A DNA stretch of 64,000 nt from Nocardiopsis sp. NRRL B-16309 (GTDB lineage Bacteria > Actinomycetota > Actinomycetes > Streptosporangiales > Streptosporangiaceae), in NCBI RefSeq assembly GCF_001279585.1, contig NZ_LGEC01000075.1, forward strand, positions 1 to 64,000, given 5' to 3'. Positions 17,333-27,644 of the stretch are shown in pieces. Both the position numbers and the translations under genes were made by a program. The notes below the pieces were generated by a model that searched no databases, was not told where the DNA came from, and saw nothing but the letters and a program-made list of their open reading frames with translations. The stretch's first letter is position 1, and each line of letters opens with the position of its first letter.

Positions 17333-17806
17333 GTGAAGCACATGGAGGTCGTCGGCGTCCGGGTTGAGATGCCCTCGAACCAGCCGATTGTCCTGCTCAA
17401 GGAATCCGATGGGGACCGCTACCTGCCGATCTGGATCGGCGGTGTGGAGGCGACCGCGATCGCCCTGGCGCAGCAGGGCGTCGCGCCCGCCAGGCCCCTC
17501 ACACACGACCTGTTCCGGGATGTGCTCGACGCCCTCGACACGGCGCTCAAGACGGTGAACATCACCGGGCTCAGCGACGGCATCTTCTACGCGGAACTGG
17601 TCTTCAGCAACGGTGTGGAGGTCAGCGCCCGTCCCTCGGACTCCATCGCCCTGGCCCTGCGCACCGGCACACCGATCTACGCCCACGAGGACGTGATCGA
17701 GGAGGCCGGGATGCCGATCCCGGACGAGCAGGAGGACCAGGTGGAGGCGTTCCGGGAGTTCCTGGACAACATCTCGCCCGAGGACTTCGGCCGACGGACG
17801 GAGTAG
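17333..17806 (+). CDS. Bifunctional nuclease family protein (DUF151)
   Basis: A 157-aa protein whose whole length fits the bifunctional nuclease/DUF151 family: MEVVGVRVEMPSNQPIVLL, LPIWIGGVEATAIA, RPLTHDLFRDVLDAL, and RPSDSIALALRTGTPIY. Plant and bacterial members have been reported to have RNase/DNase activity; the role in actinomycetes is unclear. GTG 17333 has CGGAG 5 bases upstream; ATG 17342 is a fallback. The C-terminus is acidic. Its place between the FHA and MerR genes matches M. tuberculosis Rv1827-Rv1830, except that the first MerR gene (Rv1828 position) is missing. Confidence 0.9.
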   Translation: MKHMEVVGVRVEMPSNQPIVLLKESDGDRYLPIWIGGVEATAIALAQQGVAPARPLTHDLFRDVLDALDTALKTVNITGLSDGIFYAELVFSNGVEVSARPSDSIALALRTGTPIYAHEDVIEEAGMPIPDEQEDQVEAFREFLDNISPEDFGRRTE

Positions 17807-17813
17807 TGCATAC

Positions 17814-17836
17814 GGGACCCGCCGATGGTGGGTCCC
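17814..17836 (+). terminator. Terminator after the bifunctional nuclease gene
   Basis: A 10-bp stem (gggacccgcc with ggtgggtccc, one G-U pair), loop gat, then ttct. It starts 8 bases after the stop codon. Confidence 0.85.
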
Positions 17837-18033
17837 TTCTGCTTGGTGCCAACGGCGCCACCAGGCATGACGCGGCTGCGACCTGCGGCTTTGTCAGCCG
17901 AGCCAGTGATAGGTTGGGTGTGGGAAGTGACCGGAACGGTCGGGGCCGTGATCCGTCCGGGCGGGCGGGCCGCCGCGGACGCCGCCACGACGGTCGGTGC
18001 TTCGGGTACTTGGCGACGCGCCGGGGGCTGTCG

Positions 18034-18062
18034 TTGACCCTGCCGGTCGGCCGTCCTACCGT
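18034..18062 (+). promoter_or_regulatory. Sigma70-type promoter of the MerR gene
   Basis: TTGACC (18034-18039), a 17-base spacer and TACCGT (18057-18062), about 85 bases before the GTG start. No MerR-type 19-base spacer dyad is evident. Confidence 0.55.
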
Positions 18063-18148
18063 CAGTGCTGTGGGACCCATGGCGCACCCATTCCCCAAGT
18101 GGATATCCCCTGTCGACGCCGCCGTGGGACGAGAGGCCGGAGGTCGGC

Positions 18149-18736
18149 GTGGCGGTAGCGAGCGGCAAGCGGGAGCCACATGACAGGCGGTCCGCGCTGC
18201 GGCTGGCGGGGCAGCAGGGCCTGCTGTGCGAAGAGGACGTGGTGGCGCTGCCTATGGACGTCGGGTACCGGGGCCCAGCGGCGTGCGCGGCCGCGGGGAT
18301 CACCTACCGCCAGCTCGACTACTGGGCCAGAACCGGCCTGGTGGAACCGAGTGTGCGTTCCGGTGCCCAGAACGCCCCCCTGTACAGCCTCCCCGACATC
18401 CTGTTGCTGAAGGTGGCCAAACGGCTGCTGGACACGGGCATCTCGCTGCAGCAGATCCGCAACGCGGTCGACCACCTGCGCGGCAGGCCCGCCCCCGACC
18501 TGGCCCGCATCACGCTGATGAGCGACGGCGTGAGCGTGTACGAGTGCACCACGCCCGACGAGGTCGTCGACCTGATGCAGCGCGGCCAGGGCATGTTCGG
18601 CCTGGCGCTGGCCAACGTCTGGCGTGAGCTGGAGGAGGCCCTGGGCGTGGTCCCGGCCGAGGAGCGGGCCGACCTGCCCGCGCCCCAGCCCGTGGACGAG
18701 CTGGCCCGCCGCCGACGGGAGCGCCGGACGGGGTGA
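18149..18736 (+). CDS. MerR-family transcriptional regulator (Rv1830/ResR position)
   Basis: A 195-aa regulator. The winged helix of the MerR family spans about residues 40-108: ITYRQLDYWARTGLVEPSVR followed by YSLPDILLLKVAKRLLDTGISLQQIRNAVDHLR. The C-terminal part (LARITLMSDGVSVYECTTPDEVVDLM) lacks a Cys-rich metal site, so it is not a metal sensor. In M. tuberculosis the gene at this position, Rv1830, has been named resR and affects growth and drug resilience. Start GTG 18149 is preceded by GGAGGT 5 bases upstream. Own promoter and upstream terminator make it a separate unit from the nuclease gene. Confidence 0.88.
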   Translation: MAVASGKREPHDRRSALRLAGQQGLLCEEDVVALPMDVGYRGPAACAAAGITYRQLDYWARTGLVEPSVRSGAQNAPLYSLPDILLLKVAKRLLDTGISLQQIRNAVDHLRGRPAPDLARITLMSDGVSVYECTTPDEVVDLMQRGQGMFGLALANVWRELEEALGVVPAEERADLPAPQPVDELARRRRERRTG

Positions 18737-18895
18737 CCTGCGCGGCGGGAGGGGCCGGTGGGGCCACCGACACACCCGCCCTGACTCGGCGACGCGCCCG
18801 GCGATCGAGTACGGTCGTAGTCACGGCAGGGACGAATCCTGACATTCGCCTTGTCCGTGCGTACGAACAACTGCGTCAACAGGCTGACAAGACCA

Positions 18896-18990
18896 CGCGG
18901 GAGAGACCCCGGCAGGGGCGCCGACGGGGCAATACTCCCCAGTAACCTCTCAGGCACCAGGACCGCGTGGAAGAGGCCGCTCTGAAGCCC
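18896..18990 (+). ncRNA. Glycine riboswitch aptamer
   Basis: The conserved glycine-aptamer blocks occur in order and spacing: CGGGAGAG (18898), GGCGCCGACGGGGCAA (18917-18932), CCTCTCAGGCACCAGGACCG (18946-18965), then GAGGCCGCTCTGAAG (18973-18987). Only one full aptamer is present rather than the usual tandem pair. It precedes gcvP, the glycine cleavage P-protein, the classic target: glycine binding is expected to switch on expression so that excess glycine is burned. Known for Bacillus and Vibrio; inferred here from sequence. Confidence 0.88.
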
Positions 18991-19005
18991 GGCACCGCCG
19001 TGCCC

Positions 19006-19060
19006 GGTGACAGAGGGGGAGACCGTGAGGAACACCGCCGAGCATCTCGGCCCTGTCACC
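19006..19060 (+). promoter_or_regulatory. Helix abutting the gcvP ribosome-binding site
   Basis: GGTGACAG (19006-19013) can pair perfectly with CTGTCACC (19053-19060), and the ribosome-binding AGGAGG starts at the next base, 19061. The 39-base enclosed part holds GGGGGAGACCG and CACCGCCGAGCA, weakly similar to a second aptamer. It may be the expression platform. Confidence 0.5.
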
Positions 19061-19071
19061 AGGAGGTCTCC

Positions 19072-21966
<2,895 letters not shown>

Positions 21967-21983
21967 GGCGCGTGTGACGGGGC

Positions 21984-22010
21984 GGGGGCGCCGACACGGT
22001 CGGCGCCCCC
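21984..22010 (+). terminator. gcvP terminator
   Basis: A perfect 12-bp stem (gggggcgccgac with gtcggcgccccc), loop acg, followed by the T-rich cttgttgtccgtttt. Confidence 0.92.
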
Positions 22011-22208
22011 CTTGTTGTCCGTTTTGTAAATCTACGTCGTAAAGGTCACGCTTGGCGTCACCCCGTCATGGGGGAGGGGGCTTCGCCGGATGGGCGTGAG
22101 CCTCGTCGTGGGGCGCGCCTCGACACCCGGCGGGCGAGCCGCCATCCGGTGCGGCGCCGCGGGTTAGAGTGGCGGCGACGCCCTCCACGACCCCAGGAAA
22201 GCGGATCC

Positions 22209-23465
22209 ATGACCACGACGTCCGGACGTCCCGCGCGCTCTGGCCCCGCCGAAGCCCCCGAGGCGACCGATCCCGAGGACGCGCCGGAACAGGACCTGCC
22301 GTCCGGACTCGACGCGGCGGCGCTGTGCGACCAGGCCCAGGACCTCGCCGAGAACGGCCACCTCAAACGCTCCGCCAAACTCTACGAGCAGGCCGTCGCG
22401 GCCAACCCCCGTCCGGCCGTGCAGGCCCGCGCGCTGCTCGGACTCGCCGTGGTCCAGGACCAGCGGGGCGACGCACCGGCGTCCCGCGCCGCCGCGCGCC
22501 GGGCCCTGGCCACCGGCGACACCCGCTACGCCCCGCGGGCCGCCTACCACCTGGCCCTGTCCCTGGAACAGGACGGGGAGGCCGCCGAGGCCGAACGCGT
22601 GTGGGAGCGCCTGCTGGACCTGGGCGGGCCCGACTACGCCGCCGTCGCCCACTACGGGCTGGCGAGGGCGGCCGAGGCGCGCGGCGACTCCGCCGGAGCG
22701 CAACAGGACTGGGAGCGGGCGCTCACCCTGCCGCCCGGTCCGGAGCCGGTCGGCCGACTGCACGCCGCGACCGTCGTGGAGGCCGCCCGCGACCTGGCCG
22801 GGCGCCTGCTGGAGCAGGGCAGGCCCGGGGCCGCGGCCGCCGCCGTCGAACGAGGGCTCTCGGTCGCCGACGACCCGGAACTGCGCCTGCTGCGGGCCGC
22901 CGCCCATCTGGAACACGCCATCGCCGACCTCGGCGCGGTCGTGGAGCCGCCCGGAGACGACCCGGAGGGCCCCGCACCGGAACCGGGTACCTCCGGTGCC
23001 GCCGTGGAGCTCCTGGCCGGGCTCCTGGTCCTGAGGGGCGAGCCCGAGGCCGCCGAGCGGGTGTGGCACGCCGGTCTGACGGACCGGGACGCCGAGACGG
23101 CGGACGCCGTGCGCCGGAGGCTGCGCCGCGCCATCGCGCCCCCGTCGGCGGAGCCCGAAGAGGCGGCGGAGGCGGACGAGCCGTGGTGGAACCGCTACCT
23201 GGAGGAGGCGGTCGCCACGTCGAGCACGCCCCTCCTGGCGGGGGAGCTGTTCGCCGTCATCACCCGGATGCACGCGCTGCTGGCGGTGCCGGTGGCGGAG
23301 GGCGAGGCGCGTCCCACGGCACTGGTCGCGGCCATGGAGGAGGCCCTGCGCACGCCCAGCGACCTGGTGTGGGGCGCCGACGTGCACGCCGACTTCCGGC
23401 GCCGCCTGCGCGCGGCGATGGGCGGGGAGGACGTCCTGCCGGACGGCTGGCCGGAGCACGGCTGA
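22209..23465 (+). CDS. TPR-repeat protein of unknown function
   Basis: A 418-aa soluble, strongly acidic protein. Helix pairs with the tetratricopeptide pattern occur from about residue 40 to 200 (AENGHLKRSAKLYEQAVAANP, then YHLALSLEQDGEAAEAERVW, then GLARAAEARGDSAGAQQDWE), with a weaker repeat near 300. TPR domains bind other proteins. There is no enzymatic domain, signal peptide or membrane segment. The first 35 residues are a disordered Pro/Glu/Ala lead. AGGAAAG precedes ATG 22209. Monocistronic; no neighbour hints at its partner. Confidence 0.75.
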   Translation: MTTTSGRPARSGPAEAPEATDPEDAPEQDLPSGLDAAALCDQAQDLAENGHLKRSAKLYEQAVAANPRPAVQARALLGLAVVQDQRGDAPASRAAARRALATGDTRYAPRAAYHLALSLEQDGEAAEAERVWERLLDLGGPDYAAVAHYGLARAAEARGDSAGAQQDWERALTLPPGPEPVGRLHAATVVEAARDLAGRLLEQGRPGAAAAAVERGLSVADDPELRLLRAAAHLEHAIADLGAVVEPPGDDPEGPAPEPGTSGAAVELLAGLLVLRGEPEAAERVWHAGLTDRDAETADAVRRRLRRAIAPPSAEPEEAAEADEPWWNRYLEEAVATSSTPLLAGELFAVITRMHALLAVPVAEGEARPTALVAAMEEALRTPSDLVWGADVHADFRRRLRAAMGGEDVLPDGWPEHG

Positions 23466-23790
23466 ACCGGGAGGGCGGGAGTCGCGGAGCGGCCCCGCCC
23501 GCCACCGCCTGTGAGCGCTTCCCTGGCAGGGCCGCCGGGCCTGCTCGCCGCGGCGGGGCTTGTCACCCGCCAGTCCTCCGCTCGGGCCGCGTGCACCCGC
23601 TCGCCACCGCCCTGCCGCGCGGGCCTTCCGGCCTGGGGGAGGGCCTTCGGCTCCGGTTCCTCTCCCGCGTCACCCGCGCTCGCCCCGGGCGCCGCGCGGG
23701 CACAGGCCTACCACCCTCAACGGCGAGCCTTCGGCTCGGACCCCTGAGGGTGGGCTGCGCGGCGGAGCCGCGGGTCGGTCGAGGAGCCGG
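23466..23790 (+). other. 325-base intergenic region
   Basis: It separates two convergent genes. It holds several short GC-rich dyads (ccttcggctc, gcggcggagccgc) that may end transcription from both sides. No gene is supported. Confidence 0.45.
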
Positions 23791-23979
23791 TCAGGCCGCC
23801 ACGTGCGGCCGGTGCGGGGCGACAACCGCCCCGTCGGGGAGAAGCTCGCCGGTGTCGTCGAATAGGACGACACCGTTGCAGAGCAGGCTCCATCCCTGTT
23901 CGGGGTGGCTGGAGACGACGCGCGCGGCTTCGCGGTCGGTGTCCTCGAAGGACGGACAGGGAGGTTCGTGGCTACACAT
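23791..23979 (-). CDS. DUF5999 small protein
   Basis: A 62-aa protein matching the short DUF5999 family of actinomycetes: MCSHEPPCPS at the start, then DREAARVVSSHPEQGWSLLCNGVVLFDD and GELLPDGAVVAPHRP. Conserved Cys and His at the N-terminus (C2, H4, C7) suggest metal binding, which is inference. Function unknown. ATG 23979 is chosen from the family's usual N-terminus and from AAAGG 6-7 bases upstream; a longer frame from 24021 adds a basic, non-conserved lead. Confidence 0.8.
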   Translation of the reverse strand: MCSHEPPCPSFEDTDREAARVVSSHPEQGWSLLCNGVVLFDDTGELLPDGAVVAPHRPHVAA

Positions 23980-24157
23980 GGGATGGCCTTTCTTCCGTGC
24001 TCGACACTGAGCTGACGCCAAGAGTAGTGGCTCATTTCACATGCTGCTGCGGTTTGAGCCGGATCCGGTGGTCCCACTGTCGTCGTTCGCTCTCACCCTG
24101 TGAGATACCCCCTGGCCGGGATCGGTTCGCTCCGATGCGGGGCCGCTGGAAAAAGTC

Positions 24158-25588
24158 TCAGTACGCGCCGCGCGTACGGCGTGCCGCCGGACGTCCGCGC
24201 ATGCCCGCTCCGGCCAGGCCGCCGTGCTGGAAGGCGCGCACCAGCTCGCCGCCGAGGTTGACGCCCGCGCCCAGGGCCAGCGCCACCATGACCGCCTCCA
24301 CCAGGCTGAGCAGCCCGAAGACCGCCGTCCCCTGCGTGATCTCGATCAGGCCGCGGTAGAGGATGCTGCCGGGCAGGAGCGGGGCGATGGAGGGCACCAG
24401 GTAGGGCAGGACCGGTCGGCGCGTGTAGCGGGCCAGCCAGTGGCCGACCACGCCCACGGCGATCGCACCGGCGACCGTGCCGACGACGGCGGGCACGTCG
24501 GTGGCGCTGCGCAGCCAGGCGTAGATCACCCAGATCATCACACCGAGGACGCCGATGGCGGGCAGCATCCTGGGCGGGACGGCCAGGGAGATCGCGAAGG
24601 CCATGGCGATGCCCGCGGCCCCCACGAGCACGAGCGGCTCCATGGAGGTGCCGGCCGAGGGCAGGCTCTCCAGGTCGATGGCGACGCCGATCTCCTGGGC
24701 GGTGTAGGCGACGGCGGCCACACCCGTGACGATGGCGCCCAGGATGAAGAACGTCTCCAGCAGGCGGGCGGCGGAGGAGACGTAGCTGCCGCTGATGCCG
24801 TCCTGGATGCTGGAGACCAGCGGGCGCCCGGGGAGCAGCGCCATGATGTTCCCGGTGATGATCGCGCCCGCCTGGAGCCCGAGCGCGAGTTCGGAGCTCA
24901 CCCACAGCAGGCCGACGCCGATGGTGGCGGCCACGGCGGCGGCGGCGACCATCTGGTAGAACTCGGCCACCCCGCGCCGGGCGAGGAACACCGACGTGCG
25001 GTCGCCGAGCACGGTGGCCAGGAACGCGGCCCCGGCCACGATCACGCCGCCGCCCATCATGACACTGGCGCTGGAGGCGATCAGGCCGAAGCCGATCGCG
25101 ATCATCCAGTTGGGGTAGGGCATGCGGGCGCGCCGGATCTGGGTGAGCCGCGCGGCGGCGTCCTCCAACTCCAGCAGGCCCAGCGCCGACTGCTGGACGA
25201 GGGTGTGCAGCTCGTTGACGCGGAAGTAGTCCAGCGTGCGCCGCCGTACGACGCGTTCACCGGTCACCGGCGGGTGGTCGCCGCCTGGGTGCGTGGACAG
25301 GGTGATGGTGGTGAAGGTGACAGAGACCTCCGAGCGCGGCAGCTCGAAGGCGACGGACAGGCTGAGCATCGCCTCGCTCACGGCCTCGGTGCCCTCGCCG
25401 CTGGCGAGCATGAGTTCACCGACCCGCAGGACCAGGTCCATGGCGCGGGCGTCGGGGAGGGCGACGTCCTCCTCCTCGTCGAAGCCGTCGGGCGTCAGCT
25501 CGCGCTCGTGCGCCGCCCGCCAGTCCCGCATGCGGCTGAGCATGCGGTCCTCGCTCGGCGGAACCGGCCGCTCCCGCTTGTCCGGCAT
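24158..25588 (-). CDS. ThrE-type threonine/serine exporter
   Basis: A 476-aa membrane protein of the threonine/serine exporter family. Residues about 50-290 are the ThrE first domain (cytoplasmic lead with LVLRVGELMLASGEGTEAVSEAM, then five or so helices); about 310-450 is the second, ThrE_2-like domain (IGVLGVMIWVIYAWLRSATDVPAVVGT; PYLVPSIAPLLPGSILYRGL). The Corynebacterium ThrE exports threonine and serine by proton antiport. The start at 25588 follows GGAG about 7 bases upstream. Monocistronic on the minus strand. Substrate in this organism is inferred only by family. Confidence 0.87.
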   Translation of the reverse strand: MPDKRERPVPPSEDRMLSRMRDWRAAHERELTPDGFDEEEDVALPDARAMDLVLRVGELMLASGEGTEAVSEAMLSLSVAFELPRSEVSVTFTTITLSTHPGGDHPPVTGERVVRRRTLDYFRVNELHTLVQQSALGLLELEDAAARLTQIRRARMPYPNWMIAIGFGLIASSASVMMGGGVIVAGAAFLATVLGDRTSVFLARRGVAEFYQMVAAAAVAATIGVGLLWVSSELALGLQAGAIITGNIMALLPGRPLVSSIQDGISGSYVSSAARLLETFFILGAIVTGVAAVAYTAQEIGVAIDLESLPSAGTSMEPLVLVGAAGIAMAFAISLAVPPRMLPAIGVLGVMIWVIYAWLRSATDVPAVVGTVAGAIAVGVVGHWLARYTRRPVLPYLVPSIAPLLPGSILYRGLIEITQGTAVFGLLSLVEAVMVALALGAGVNLGGELVRAFQHGGLAGAGMRGRPAARRTRGAY

Positions 25589-25805
25589 GGCTGAACTCCG
25601 TTCCCTCCCCGCCCGGGCCCCGCATCGGCCAGTGCGTTCTTCAAAGACCCCAGAGGGGACGCGGTGGGCGGGGGCGGGGTTCGCCTCCCACGGCACCGGG
25701 TACCGGTGAACTCGGTCACCGGATCATCCTGTCAAGGCGCGGCGGTGTCCGACAACGACGCGCCGGGGGTTTCCCGGCGGGACGGGACGGTCCGCGGGCG
25801 CGGTG

Positions 25806-26507
25806 TCACGGGTGGGGCCGGGGGCCGGGCGGATCCCCGCCGGGGCGGACGAGGCCGGTCTCGTAGGCGTACACGACGGCCTGGACGCGGTCGCGCAGGC
25901 CCAGTTTGGCGAGGATGCGGCCCAGGTGGGACTTGACGGTGGTCTCGCCCAGGACGAGGTGGCCGGCGATCTCGGTGTTGGACCAGCCGCGGCCGACGAG
26001 CCGCAGGACCTCGCGCTCCCGGTCGGTGAGCGGATCGGGCGCGGCGGGGGCCGCGGGCGCCTGCGCGGGCAGCAGCGGTGCGTACCGGTCCAGGAGGCGC
26101 CGCAGGACGCCGGGGGCGATGGCGGCGGCGCCGTCGGCGACGACCTCGACGGCGGCGATGAGCTCGGTGGGCGGGGCGTCCTTGAGCAGGAAGCCGGTCG
26201 CTCCCGCCCGCAGCACCTCGACCACGTACTCGTCGAGGTCGAAGGTGGTCAGTGCCAGGACGTGGACGCGGTGGCCGCCCTCGCGGGCCCAGGCGGTGAT
26301 GCGGCGGGTGGCCTCCACCCCGTCGGTCCCGTTCATGCGCAGGTCCATGAGGACGACGTCGGGCAGCAGGCTCCGCGCCGCGTGGACGGCCTGCTCGCCG
26401 TCGGAGGCCTCGCCCACGACGGACAGGTGCGGGGCCGATTCCAGGATCAGCCGGAATCCGGCGCGGACGAGCGGTTGGTCGTCGACGAGCAGCACTGAGA
26501 CGGGCAC
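25806..26507 (-). CDS. NarL/LuxR-type response regulator, orphan
   Basis: A 233-aa two-component response regulator. Receiver domain residues 1-120: acidic pocket DD near residues 9-10, phosphorylated Asp in VVLMDLRM near 55, Thr of ALTTFD, and Lys in LLKDAP. LuxR-type helix-turn-helix at about 160-220 (LTDREREVLRLVGRGWSNTEIA...TVKSHLGRILAKLGLRDR). No sensor kinase is adjacent, although NarL-type regulators usually sit beside one. An Ala/Pro linker joins the domains. GTG 26507 has no clear ribosome site. Target unknown. Confidence 0.87.
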   Translation of the reverse strand: MPVSVLLVDDQPLVRAGFRLILESAPHLSVVGEASDGEQAVHAARSLLPDVVLMDLRMNGTDGVEATRRITAWAREGGHRVHVLALTTFDLDEYVVEVLRAGATGFLLKDAPPTELIAAVEVVADGAAAIAPGVLRRLLDRYAPLLPAQAPAAPAAPDPLTDREREVLRLVGRGWSNTEIAGHLVLGETTVKSHLGRILAKLGLRDRVQAVVYAYETGLVRPGGDPPGPRPHP

Positions 26508-26625
26508 AGGGGCGATTGTGCCCTATCGGGGACGGCCGGCCGTACCGCGCCGGAGGCGTCGGTGGAGGGTGGCGGCCCTGCCCCCGCGAAGCGGCCACCC
26601 GGGTGACGGGCGACGGGTGGGCGGT

Positions 26626-27522
26626 TCAGGCGGGAGGTGCGGTGGGGGCCGCCGAGCCGGTGGCGTCCGTCGGAACCGGCGGCGCGTCCGCCTGGCCGCC
26701 GCTCATGGACGATGACGGACGGTGGGTCGGGAGCGGTGGGGGCGTCCCGCCGAACTCCGGGCAGATCGCCTGGTGGTCGCACCAGCCGCAGAGCTTGCTG
26801 CGGCGGGGCGCCCACTCGCCGGTGCGGCCGGCGGCCTCGATGCGCGCCCAGATGTCGGTGATCTCGGACTCGACGGCGCGCAGTTCGTCCTCGGTGGGGT
26901 CGTACCAGCGCACGGCGCCCTCGCCGCCGAGGTAGACGAGTTGGAGGCGGGTGGGGACGACGCCGAGGTCGCGCCAGATCATGACGGCGTAGAAGTAGAC
27001 CTGGAACTTGGCCTTGTCCTCGAAGCGGGGGTGCGGGGACTTGCCGGTCTTGTAGTCCACGACGCGGATCTGCCCGGAGGGGGCGACGTCGAGGCGGTCG
27101 ACGTAGCCGCGCAGGTTCAGGCCGGTGGGCAGGGCGACCTTGAGCGCCATCTCGCGCTCGCGGGGTTCCAGGGCGGCGGGGTTCTCCAGGTCGAAGTAGC
27201 GGCGCACGAGGGCGCGGGCGGACTCCAGCCAGGCGTCGCGTTCGGCGTCGTCGGCGAACATCTCCTCCAGCTCGGGCCGCTTGGCGCGGAGCCGGTCCCA
27301 CTGCGGGGTGACCAGCGCGACGGCGGTGCGGGCGGTGCGCGTCTCCGCGGGGAGTTCGTAGAGGCGTTCCAGGCAGGCGTGCACCAGCGTGCCGCGCGTG
27401 GCGGCGATGCTCGGCGGCTCGGGGATGCGGTCGATCGTGCGGAAGCGGAACAGCAGCGGGCACTGCAGGAAGTCGGCGGCGCGGGAGGGCGACAGCGCGG
27501 TCGGAAGGGGCACGGAGCTCAT
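26626..27522 (-). CDS. RecB-family PD-(D/E)XK exonuclease
   Basis: A 298-aa nuclease domain protein. Motifs of the RecB/Cas4/AddB nuclease class: GTLVHACLERL with the active-site His near residue 48, then GYVDRLDVAPSG, VVDYKTGK (catalytic Asp and Lys) and QVYFYAVMI. One Cys in FLQCPLLFRF near residue 20 and three in CGWCDHQAICP near 249-257 make the four-Cys 4Fe-4S clamp known from AddB and Cas4. No helicase part, so a stand-alone nuclease, probably for DNA repair. M. tuberculosis has a similar gene (Rv2119) beside trmI and mpa. It diverges from the site-2 protease gene and seems leaderless. The last 40 residues are Pro/Ala/Thr-rich. Confidence 0.87.
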   Translation of the reverse strand: MSSVPLPTALSPSRAADFLQCPLLFRFRTIDRIPEPPSIAATRGTLVHACLERLYELPAETRTARTAVALVTPQWDRLRAKRPELEEMFADDAERDAWLESARALVRRYFDLENPAALEPREREMALKVALPTGLNLRGYVDRLDVAPSGQIRVVDYKTGKSPHPRFEDKAKFQVYFYAVMIWRDLGVVPTRLQLVYLGGEGAVRWYDPTEDELRAVESEITDIWARIEAAGRTGEWAPRRSKLCGWCDHQAICPEFGGTPPPLPTHRPSSSMSGGQADAPPVPTDATGSAAPTAPPA

Positions 27523-27528
27523 GCTCCG

Positions 27529-27534
27529 AGCCTA
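27529..27534 (-). promoter_or_regulatory. Leaderless -10 box of the RecB-like gene
   Basis: On the minus strand TAGGCT is followed by 6 bases and ATG 27522. Eight bases upstream of the box stands ATGTCACGG, which shares the TGTCA core and exact spacing of the DNA-damage promoter consensus TTGTCRGTG-N8-TANNNT read by PafBC. Confidence 0.5.
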
Positions 27535-27632
27535 CGAGAGGCCCGTGACATCCGCGGACCCCGTCGGATGGGCGGGTGGGGAGGGGCGTTCCGGGCGACG
27601 CGCAGCAGGGCGAGTATCCGCCATGCACGCCC

Positions 27633-27638
27633 TAGGCT
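27633..27638 (+). promoter_or_regulatory. Leaderless -10 box of the site-2 protease gene
   Basis: TAGGCT followed by 6 bases and GTG 27645, the mirror of the divergent RecB-like gene. Confidence 0.5.
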
Positions 27639-27644
27639 GAGGGC

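Larger units (their letters stand above)
17807..18148 (+). other. Intergenic region with terminator and MerR-gene promoter
   Basis: A 342-base gap. The first 30 bases hold a terminator hairpin; a sigma70-like promoter lies at 18034-18062. No gene is seen. Confidence 0.65.
18737..19071 (+). other. gcvP leader region
   Basis: A 335-base gap containing an apparent promoter zone (18740-18890) and the glycine riboswitch with its downstream helix. A frame starting at 18967 merges with gcvP but lies inside the riboswitch, so it is not the real start. Confidence 0.7.

Noticed and set aside
18967..19071. N-terminal extension of GcvP
   Set aside because: It would be read from inside the glycine riboswitch; the GTG at 19072 has a perfect AGGAGG and the family N-terminus.
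26626..27522. Cas4 of a CRISPR system
   Set aside because: The Fe-S nuclease motifs fit, but there is no CRISPR array or other cas gene; neighbours match the mycobacterial housekeeping locus.
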